In this document: one piece after another, positions 5,936-11,182 of the stretch
Layout of the letters: each line of letters opens with the position of its first letter
Position numbering within the stretch: position 1 is the first letter of the stretch
Assembly (NCBI GenBank): GCA_964613485.1
Contig: CAZTHB010000016.1
Span: 1-17,719, forward strand
Direction: 5' to 3'
Length of the DNA stretch: 17,719 nucleotides
Origin: JADZGC01 sp964613485
Lineage (GTDB): Bacteria; Patescibacteriota; Saccharimonadia; CAILAD01; GCA-016700035
The notes under the pieces: generated by a model
Database searches by the model: none
What the model was told of the DNA's origin: nothing
The model's input: the letters and a program-made list of their open reading frames with translations, nothing else
Translations under genes and position numbers: made by a program

Positions 5936-7054
5936 ATGGCTGGACGAAGCCAAGATGAGATCATTGGCTATCAAAAGCTAGACCCGTTCAAGCGAGAATG
6001 CACGTTGCTCGGTCGCCATACCGACTATCTGTTGTTGCCGCAAGCTCGTGAAGTCGCGTGGTCACGAGGTGAGTCGTGCTATGCGATTGATCATGGAGCG
6101 TTCTATACGGGGCATGTGATCGAGGGGCTGGGCACTAAGAATCGCATCGGCGAGCTCATGGCAATGATCGCCAAGGCCTACGAGGGACGTGATACAAACC
6201 CTGTGTGGGCGCGACATGTTGCTATTGACTGCGTGGCCATGATCGTCAATGACATGATTACGCTTGGTATTCCACCGTTTCAGATCGCAATGCACCTGGC
6301 AGTCGGTGATTCGGCTTGGTTTGATGATCAGATTCGCGCGACGCTGCTTGCTGAAGGGTGGCAGTGGGCCTGCATCCAGGCTGGTGCGGTCTGGGGCGGC
6401 GGTGAGACGCCTACCTTGAAAGACATCATTATGCCGGGCACGTTCGAGCTCTCAGGCTCGGCGACGGGCATTCTGCATGACAAGCGAAAGCTCGTAAATC
6501 CTGATCGCATCCGTCCTGGCGATGTAATCATCGGTCTGGCCTCGAGTGGCATCCATGCCAACGGGCTTACTAAGGCTCGTGAGCTAGGGATGGAATTCGG
6601 GTTCTTCAATCAGCATCTGGGTAAGGGGAGTGACACCTTTGGGGAAGAACTCACCAAGCCGACTGTCATCTATGTGAAGTTCTTGCGTGCTTGCCAGCAT
6701 GCCGGCATCCGTTGGTGCTACGGTATCAATGTCACGGGTCATGGGTGGCGCAAGATCATGCGCGCCGAGCAAGATTTGACCTACCGCATCACAACTGTGC
6801 CCAAGTGGTCGGCCATCTTCGCTTTCATGGCTGATCTCGGCCAAATCGGTACGCGCGAGATGTATTCGACGTTCAATATGGACATAGGCTTCGTCGTGAT
6901 TGTACGCAAGAGTCACGCCAGGAAGACGATGGCGCTGGCTCGCGGTGCGGGTTATGAGCCGATGCTTCTTGGCGCGGTCGAAGCAGGACCGAAGCGCGTG
7001 ATCATCGAGCCCCACGACATCGAGTATGAAGGAAGTGAACTTGAAGTTCGCTAA
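5936..7054 (+). CDS. purM: Phosphoribosylformylglycinamidine cyclo-ligase (AIR synthase), divergent
   Basis: PurM closes the imidazole ring of FGAM with ATP to give AIR, the fifth step of purine synthesis. The 372-residue protein shows the family's landmarks: EGLGTKNRIG (63-72) for DGVGTK, AIDCVAMIVNDMITLG (97-111), the glycine-rich AVWGGGETPTLKDIIMPGTF (151-170), PGDVIIGLASSGIHANGLTKAR (194-215), GINVTGHGWRKI (263-274) for the usual H-I-T-G-G-G, and MYSTFNMDIGFVVIV near 309-323. The head differs from standard PurM, with no Y-K-D-A-G-V-D start, and TGHGW replaces TGGG, so it belongs to a divergent branch. Start: AAAGG eight bases upstream. A terminator follows the stop. purD lies about 10 kb away; no other pur gene is in the window. 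Confidence 0.88.
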   Translation: MAGRSQDEIIGYQKLDPFKRECTLLGRHTDYLLLPQAREVAWSRGESCYAIDHGAFYTGHVIEGLGTKNRIGELMAMIAKAYEGRDTNPVWARHVAIDCVAMIVNDMITLGIPPFQIAMHLAVGDSAWFDDQIRATLLAEGWQWACIQAGAVWGGGETPTLKDIIMPGTFELSGSATGILHDKRKLVNPDRIRPGDVIIGLASSGIHANGLTKARELGMEFGFFNQHLGKGSDTFGEELTKPTVIYVKFLRACQHAGIRWCYGINVTGHGWRKIMRAEQDLTYRITTVPKWSAIFAFMADLGQIGTREMYSTFNMDIGFVVIVRKSHARKTMALARGAGYEPMLLGAVEAGPKRVIIEPHDIEYEGSELEVR

Positions 7055-7058
7055 TACA

Positions 7059-7090
7059 GTGCCGCCCAGGATAACCTGGGCGGACTTTTT
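7059..7090 (+). terminator. Rho-independent terminator after purM
   Basis: CCGCCCAGG (7062-7070) and CCTGGGCGG (7075-7083) form a perfect 9-bp stem around ATAA, followed by ACTTTTTA. Confidence 0.92.
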
Positions 7091-7099
7091 ATTTGCTTA

Positions 7100-7108
7100 T
7101 GCTACAAT
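7100..7108 (+). promoter_or_regulatory. Extended -10 promoter for the 7121 gene
   Basis: TGCTACAAT ends 12 bases before the ATG at 7121, implying an untranslated leader of about six bases. No clear -35 box is seen because the purM terminator occupies that position. Confidence 0.6.
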
Positions 7109-7120
7109 TACTACGAAACC

Positions 7121-7366
7121 ATGCTTGACCTACAAGACATCATGCAATACGGCTGGATGGGGTATGTATTTTTTGCATCCATCGCATTCACTGGCGCAGC
7201 TTGGGCTATCGTGCCAGCAAAGGTTGCAGTTCGTCTGGCAAAATCGAAGGTTGAGGGCATGCGACGTAAGCGATTATTCTGGGCTGTGTATGGAGTATCA
7301 TTTGTAGTGCTTACGGGACTATTACTTATCGGTTCATTGGTGTTCTTGCGAAACATGCTCTTTTAG
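7121..7366 (+). CDS. Small two-helix membrane protein, 81 aa
   Basis: I do not recognise the family. The sequence has a hydrophobic helix at about residues 14-31 (GYVFFASIAFTGAAWAIV), a basic connecting stretch (KVAVRLAKSKVEGMRRKR), and a second helix at about 54-76 (YGVSFVVLTGLLLIGSLVFL). The charged loop should face the cytoplasm, leaving both ends outside. A TGCTACAAT promoter lies so close that the mRNA is nearly leaderless, and there is no Shine-Dalgarno sequence, in line with other genes here. The opposite strand also has an open frame here, but it is polar and lacks a promoter. Function unknown. Confidence 0.65.
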   Translation: MLDLQDIMQYGWMGYVFFASIAFTGAAWAIVPAKVAVRLAKSKVEGMRRKRLFWAVYGVSFVVLTGLLLIGSLVFLRNMLF

Positions 7367-7375
7367 CTGCGGCGC

Positions 7376-7403
7376 TTGACGACGGGCGTATTATATATAC
7401 ATA
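7376..7403 (+). promoter_or_regulatory. Probable promoter of the hydrolase gene
   Basis: TTGACG (7376-7381) and TACATA (7398-7403) are separated by 16 bases within an AT-rich TATATATACATA run. The leader to the ATG is about 35 bases. Confidence 0.5.
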
Positions 7404-7445
7404 AGCATTTCGCTTTGTTCCTATCGGTTCTAAGGGAGGCAAGTG

Positions 7446-8174
7446 ATGTCGCCTTCAAAGCAGGGTAAGTCTGCCCAGCAAGCCATAGCAGATGTCAGAG
7501 TGGTCATCATCATGGGGACATTCGTCCCACAGCTTTTAGATTTCTTCTATCGACCTCTCGAGAAGGTCTTTCGAGAGCGAGGCTATGAAGTAGAAATACT
7601 TGCTATCCCGAAGCTTGGGCTTGGCGACATGAACGCTGCCCGTCGGGCGCTCGAGGTGCAGATATTCTCGGCTTATCCAGAAGCACGATTCATCTTTGTC
7701 GGGCATAGCCAAGGCGGGATACATGTCGAGGATTTGCGAGCGCTTGCTCCGCACCGCGTATTGATGACGCATGGTTTTGGGGTCCCATTTCATGGCACGC
7801 GTATCGCAAGTCTCGGTCGTGTGACCTCTTTTTTCCCTGCGGTACGAGGCATGAGGGCGCATTCCACCCATCTGCAGACTGTGCGAGGTGCTGCTGCACG
7901 ACATGATCAGCATGTACACTCGTACTTTACGGTTTTCGATGAGCTCGTGGTGCCATTTTTTGCTTCAGCGTTGCATGGTGCTCATAACGTAATTGTGGCA
8001 CCAAAGATGCTTCACCATACCCTGATTGCTCTCGGATTTCGCAGGAGTAAAGGGATAGAACTCATTGACGGGTTCGCTGAGCACATCTTCATCATCTGGA
8101 ACCAGAAGCTGCATGCTCACATCCATCGAGCATTGGACGCTCTAGAAGCGGAGTATTTGGAAGTGTCCGCCTAA
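7446..8174 (+). CDS. Alpha/beta hydrolase, lipase-like
   Basis: The 242-residue protein has an alpha/beta hydrolase layout. A first strand VVIIMGTFVPQ is followed by a helix, EVEILAIPKLGLGDM, and the nucleophile elbow FIFVGHSQGG with the expected Ser88. FTVFDELVVPFFAS supplies a likely acid residue (Asp165), placed as in bacterial triacylglycerol lipases with a D-x-V-V-P motif, and MLHHTLIALGF the likely catalytic His (190 or 191). No signal peptide or lipobox is visible, so it seems cytoplasmic; the substrate, probably an ester, is unknown. AAGGGAGG six bases upstream favours the ATG at 7446 over an in-frame GTG three bases earlier. It has its own promoter and terminator, so it is a single-gene unit. 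Confidence 0.85.
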   Translation: MSPSKQGKSAQQAIADVRVVIIMGTFVPQLLDFFYRPLEKVFRERGYEVEILAIPKLGLGDMNAARRALEVQIFSAYPEARFIFVGHSQGGIHVEDLRALAPHRVLMTHGFGVPFHGTRIASLGRVTSFFPAVRGMRAHSTHLQTVRGAAARHDQHVHSYFTVFDELVVPFFASALHGAHNVIVAPKMLHHTLIALGFRRSKGIELIDGFAEHIFIIWNQKLHAHIHRALDALEAEYLEVSA

Positions 8175-8179
8175 AGTCG

Positions 8180-8230
8180 GGCGCCTGCGTGTGATAGGTC
8201 GGGAGAGCCTGATCAGCGCAGGCGCCTTTT
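8180..8230 (+). terminator. Rho-independent terminator after the hydrolase gene
   Basis: GGCGCCTGCG (8180-8189) pairs perfectly with CGCAGGCGCC (8217-8226) and is followed by TTTT. The 27-base loop can fold weakly on itself. Confidence 0.85.
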
Positions 8231-8260
8231 AAAGGTGTAGAAAAAAGCACTCGGATCAGG

Positions 8261-8266
8261 TATAAT
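8261..8266 (+). promoter_or_regulatory. -10 box of the tRNA-Gln gene
   Basis: A consensus TATAAT lies 54 bases before the mature tRNA. I see no good -35 box, so the precursor leader would be about 48 bases. Confidence 0.55.
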
Positions 8267-8320
8267 TCTTCGGTGTTAGTTTTGAAAAATACGCCAGAGT
8301 GATTGGTAATTGAATCTTAT

Positions 8321-8396
8321 TGGGGCGTGGCCAAGTTGGTAAGGCGCTTGTTTCTGGCACAAGAGATCGTAGGTTCGAGTCCTACCGCCCCAGCCA
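8321..8396 (+). tRNA. tRNA-Gln (anticodon CUG)
   Basis: The 76-base gene folds as a class I tRNA. The acceptor arms TGGGGCG and CGCCCCA pair fully, with discriminator G and an encoded CCA. The D arm has GCC and GGC around AAGTTGGTAA. The anticodon stem CTTGT/ACAAG encloses the loop TTCTGGC, so the anticodon is CTG. The variable loop is AGATC, and the T arm GTAGG-TTCGAGT-CCTAC carries the TTCGA core. The U1-A72 first pair and G73 are typical identity elements for glutaminyl-tRNA and agree with the anticodon. Confidence 0.95.
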
Positions 8397-8434
8397 TTCA
8401 AAAAGCAGGAGATTCTTTCTCCTGCTTTTTGAAT
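8397..8434 (+). terminator. Terminator of the tRNA gene (possibly bidirectional)
   Basis: A perfect 17-bp stem, arms 8396-8412 and 8418-8434, with core AAAAAGCAGGAG and CTCCTGCTTTTT around TTCTT. Its T run on the plus strand stops the tRNA transcript. The A run of the other arm gives a T run on the minus strand, where it could stop the exporter transcript. Confidence 0.88.
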
Positions 8435-8471
8435 GACATGCACTAACTGGGACAAAATATTTTAGTTTCTG

Positions 8472-9404
8472 TTAATGTCCTCGAAACAAATGGAAATAGC
8501 GGTGGTGAGATGAATCGTGATGTTCGGCAATATAGACGCCCAGTAAGATAAGTGCGCCACCGATAAATAGCTCAGTCGATAAAGTTTCGCCTAGAATGAG
8601 CAGTGGTAAGTAAACGGATAACAGTGTTTCTGCATATCCAAGTGCGCTGCTGACGCCAGATCCGAGATGTTCGTAGCTACGAATATTGAGATCACGGGCG
8701 ATAAATGCAACCACAAGTCCAGAGTACAATACCGCTACAATCGCGATAGGGCTGAGTGAAAAAACATTAAGGCTCGTGAGTTTATTGCCAGCAAAGAGTG
8801 CATTGACGATACAAACAACCCAAAATGATATACCCATGATTGCTTTGAGTGGTAGTTTCTTCTGATGAGCTTTCTTTGAGAATACGATTGCAAGAGGGAA
8901 GGTAATGACATTCCCGAGCATATAAAGTGTTGCCGTCGGATAAAACCTGAAGCTATCTTGTTGGCTGAGTACGAAAGGAAGCCCTATGATCAGGAATGCT
9001 CCAAGGGCGGCCAGTGTGATGCCAGCTAGCTGTCTGCGATTTACTGTATCCCGCGTCATCATCGTTGAGAAAACAATAAACACAATCGGGCTGAGTAGCA
9101 TTATGACTGAGGGATAACTAGCATTACTGAGTTGAATTGCCTTGGCGTAGCACACTACCGCGACTGACATAAGTAACCCAAATACGAGCGATAGGGTTGC
9201 TGACTTGAGAGTGAAGAGTCGCCGAGCTTGCCAGATAAATGGTGTCGCCAAGACCGCCACTATGATGTGACGTAATGCATTAAATACGAACGGATCAAGC
9301 TGGTTGGTGCCGAGCTTGATAAAGATACCGTTTGGTGCCGCAAGTAAAACACCTACGACTCCATACAAAAACCAGGGCTTTTTATGTTTGTTTGCATTAG
9401 CCAT
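8472..9404 (-). CDS. DMT superfamily transporter (EamA domains)
   Basis: A 310-residue integral membrane protein with about ten hydrophobic helices in two related halves (roughly 10-145 and 160-300), the plan of EamA-type drug/metabolite transporters. The first helix contains the family-like FLYGVVGVLLAAPNGIFIKLGTN, followed by PFVFNALRHIIVAVLATPF; the second half ends GYAETLLSVYLPLLILGETLSTELFIGGALILLGVYIAE, a very typical EamA finish. The substrate cannot be told; members export amino acids, nucleosides or other metabolites. The ATG has no Shine-Dalgarno sequence, but TATACT lies eight bases before it, suggesting a leaderless mRNA. Its 3' end faces the tRNA terminator. Confidence 0.9.
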   Translation of the reverse strand: MANANKHKKPWFLYGVVGVLLAAPNGIFIKLGTNQLDPFVFNALRHIIVAVLATPFIWQARRLFTLKSATLSLVFGLLMSVAVVCYAKAIQLSNASYPSVIMLLSPIVFIVFSTMMTRDTVNRRQLAGITLAALGAFLIIGLPFVLSQQDSFRFYPTATLYMLGNVITFPLAIVFSKKAHQKKLPLKAIMGISFWVVCIVNALFAGNKLTSLNVFSLSPIAIVAVLYSGLVVAFIARDLNIRSYEHLGSGVSSALGYAETLLSVYLPLLILGETLSTELFIGGALILLGVYIAEHHDSSHHRYFHLFRGH

Positions 9405-9412
9405 TACTCGTA

Positions 9413-9418
9413 AGTATA
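9413..9418 (-). promoter_or_regulatory. -10 box of the exporter gene
   Basis: TATACT on the minus strand ends eight bases before the start codon at 9404, so transcription should begin within a base or two of the ATG. No good -35 box is seen. Confidence 0.5.
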
Positions 9419-9488
9419 AGCTAATTCACGTCACAATGCTCGAAAGTCATTACCTGAAGCTTATTGATCGATAGTGTTGTCAATCGCG

Positions 9489-9494
9489 TATACT
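9489..9494 (+). promoter_or_regulatory. -10 box of the DUF1697 gene
   Basis: TATACT ends six bases before the ATG at 9501, so the mRNA is probably leaderless. TTGATC (9464-9469) at a long 19-base spacing is a possible -35 box. Confidence 0.5.
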
Positions 9495-9500
9495 ATGGAT

Positions 9501-10034
9501 ATGAAATACGTTGCGCTTCTTCGCGGTATAAACGTTGGTGGGCACACGCGGGTAGAGATGCGAAAGCTCAAACTTGTGTTTGAACAAGCTGGCTGCACTC
9601 GTGTAAGTACGTATATTAACTCGGGAAATGTTGTTTTCTCGGATACACGCAGTAGGACAGAGCTTCATCGAGTGCTGCTGGCTGCTATCTTCGAAGCATT
9701 TGAGATAGAGATACCGATTGTATTGCGTACGCAGTCGGAGTTCAATGATCTTTGTGAGGCCATCCCGCCTGATTGGATGAATGATGCGCAACAAAAGACC
9801 GATGTGATGTTTTTGTGGGATGAGATTGATAATAAGGATATACTAGCGAAGGTAAAAGTGAATCCTGAAATGGAGCGTGTCCAATATACACATGGCGCAT
9901 TAGTGTGGAATATCGATCGCAAGAATGTGACGCGCGGGAATGGCATTAAGCTCATCAAAACCGATCTCTATCGACACATGACGGTTCGTAATATAAACAC
10001 GGTTCGCAAACTTAATGAACTATTGCTAGCATAA
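9501..10034 (+). CDS. DUF1697 family protein
   Basis: The 177-residue protein opens MKYVALLRGINVGGHTRVEM, followed by LKLVFEQAGCTRVSTYINSGNVVFSD, the defining start of the DUF1697 family. The later segment GALVWNIDRKNVTRGNGIKLIKTDLYRHMTVRNINTVRKL is the usual ending, with conserved S/T-R and R-N-x-N-T-V-x-K-L. Members are widespread single-domain cytoplasmic proteins of unknown biochemical role. I chose 9501 because known members begin exactly here and the -10 box lies six bases upstream; frames from 9474 or 9495 would start within or upstream of the promoter. It is followed after about 40 bases by the HEPN gene, which has its own promoter. Confidence 0.92.
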   Translation: MKYVALLRGINVGGHTRVEMRKLKLVFEQAGCTRVSTYINSGNVVFSDTRSRTELHRVLLAAIFEAFEIEIPIVLRTQSEFNDLCEAIPPDWMNDAQQKTDVMFLWDEIDNKDILAKVKVNPEMERVQYTHGALVWNIDRKNVTRGNGIKLIKTDLYRHMTVRNINTVRKLNELLLA

Positions 10035-10040
10035 TATTGT

Positions 10041-10069
10041 TTGCCGTATTTAAGTACAAGCACTATGCT
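10041..10069 (+). promoter_or_regulatory. Promoter of the HEPN gene
   Basis: TTGCCG (10041-10046) and TATGCT (10064-10069) are 17 bases apart; the -10 box ends six bases before the ATG at 10076, giving a leaderless mRNA. Confidence 0.55.
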
Positions 10070-10075
10070 TAGTTC

Positions 10076-10483
10076 ATGCACAATCAGCCACATCTTCAGC
10101 TGCTTGAGTCTGCAATCAGGCAATATAATGACGGTGATTATCGAGAAGCGGTTGTGTTATCACATATCGCCATCGAAGTGATTGCTGATCAGGTGCTTGT
10201 GGCGTGGATTGGCCGAGCGCAGCCTATGTCCCTGCAGGGGTGGCTCAAGAGGCAAATCGAGAATAACCATAATCTCGGAACGACTAAGGCAAGTAAGTTG
10301 TACGAAGCATTATCGGGTGACAAGATTACTGAGCAGGATTTTTGGAAAGATTTTTTGACAGCTAATCAGCTCCGTAATGACATTATGCATGAGGGTAAAG
10401 TGGTGGTGCAGCATCAAGCACTGCTGGCTCTCACGAATGCACGTACGATTATTTCTCATTTGCTGTCGAACCTTCCGCAATAA
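10076..10483 (+). CDS. HEPN-like helical protein
   Basis: The 135-residue protein is almost wholly helical. LESAIRQYNDGDYREAVVLSHIAIEVIADQVL is a typical first HEPN helix pair, and LRNDIMHEGKVV carries the R-N-x3-H pattern (Arg100, Asn101, His105) that forms the metal-independent RNase site in many HEPN proteins. HEPN domains often act as RNA-cutting toxins or in defence, or as structural partners of nucleotidyltransferases. No MNT-type antitoxin or other partner is next to it, so either it works alone or its role is different. The mRNA appears leaderless. Its 3' end converges on the MaoC gene, with a shared hairpin between. Confidence 0.72.
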   Translation: MHNQPHLQLLESAIRQYNDGDYREAVVLSHIAIEVIADQVLVAWIGRAQPMSLQGWLKRQIENNHNLGTTKASKLYEALSGDKITEQDFWKDFLTANQLRNDIMHEGKVVVQHQALLALTNARTIISHLLSNLPQ

Positions 10484-10504
10484 AGCAGTTTTAAGTGAAT
10501 GAAT

Positions 10505-10542
10505 AAAAAAATGACAGACTTTTCTTCTTGAAAAGTCTGTCA
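10505..10542 (-). terminator. Terminator of the MaoC gene
   Basis: TGACAGACTTTTC (10512-10524) pairs perfectly with GAAAAGTCTGTCA (10530-10542). On the minus strand the stem is followed by a T run (10510-10505), so it serves the MaoC gene. On the plus strand no T run follows. Confidence 0.88.
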
Positions 10543-10554
10543 GGGTAGCAAAAC

Positions 10555-11028
10555 CTAGATCATGACGAGGTAGATCACTTCGGCCACGCAGGCCGGCTTG
10601 GTGCTTCCTTCGACGGTGAGAGTGAGAGTGAAGTGACACCGTAGACCCTTGTCTGTGTCCTCGAGGTCAGCCAGCTTGCATGTCATGCTCACCTTGGAGT
10701 CGACCGGTACTGGAGAAGGGAAGCGCACCTTGTCGCAGCCGACATTCATTGCCATCTGTGCGGCTGAGAGGTCGATGAGCTGCTCGAGCAGAGCGGGTGC
10801 CAACGAGAGCGTCAGGTAGCCATGCGCGATGGTGCTGCCGAAGGGACTCTCACTCGCCGATCGCTCCGGATCGGTATGAATCCACTGCTGATCGCCTGTG
10901 GCGTCGGCGAACTGGTTGATACGTGATTGGTCGACGAGCACCGGCTGGCTTGGACCGAGCTCTGTTCCGAGCAGAGCAACCAGCTCATCTTTGTTCACCA
11001 CGACGACTGACGTTGTACTGATGGGCAT
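10555..11028 (-). CDS. MaoC-like (R)-specific enoyl-CoA hydratase / dehydratase
   Basis: The 157-residue protein has a single hot-dog domain of the MaoC type. The hydratase-2 motif is clear: INQFADATGDQQWIH followed by TDPERSASESPFGSTIAHGYLTLSL, with the catalytic Asp46 and His51 five residues apart, and the AHG turn after it. The remainder (VRFPSPVPVDSKVSMTCKL, then the terminal strands) fits the family. Such enzymes add water across trans-2-enoyl-CoA or a related thioester. No fatty-acid or polyhydroxyalkanoate genes are nearby, so its pathway is open. Start: AAGGAGG about six bases upstream, and a near-consensus promoter. Codons appear richer in G and C than those of the HEPN gene next door, which may point to acquisition from another bacterium. 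Confidence 0.92.
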   Translation of the reverse strand: MPISTTSVVVVNKDELVALLGTELGPSQPVLVDQSRINQFADATGDQQWIHTDPERSASESPFGSTIAHGYLTLSLAPALLEQLIDLSAAQMAMNVGCDKVRFPSPVPVDSKVSMTCKLADLEDTDKGLRCHFTLTLTVEGSTKPACVAEVIYLVMI

Positions 11029-11063
11029 GCGATGCCTCCTTGCGGGGTACGGATAACCGAATA

Positions 11064-11092
11064 AATATATCCTATCCTGGCCGTAATATCAA
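11064..11092 (-). promoter_or_regulatory. Promoter of the MaoC gene
   Basis: On the minus strand TTGATA (11092-11087) and TATATT (11069-11064) are 17 bases apart, five of six matches in each box. The leader before the ATG is about 30 bases. Confidence 0.75.
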
Positions 11093-11114
11093 TATATTCA
11101 TTCTGATACTAGTC

Positions 11115-11144
11115 TTGTAGTACTTATCGCGCTCATGGTAAAAT
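11115..11144 (+). promoter_or_regulatory. Promoter of the giant sensor kinase
   Basis: TTGTAG (11115-11120) and TAAAAT (11139-11144) are 18 bases apart, and TGG before the -10 box makes it an extended -10. It is divergent from the MaoC promoter, with only about 20 bases between the -35 boxes. Confidence 0.6.
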
Positions 11145-11182
11145 ATAAGGGATAGACTAGAGGGTAACGGACAGAATAAAGG

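Noticed and set aside
6584..7015. Long minus-strand frame opposite purM
   Set aside because: It is a shadow of the purM codon pattern; purM itself is supported by conserved motifs.
7111..7356. 81-codon minus-strand frame overlapping the small membrane protein
   Set aside because: It is polar, has no promoter or ribosome site, and the plus strand has an extended -10 box and two clear membrane helices.
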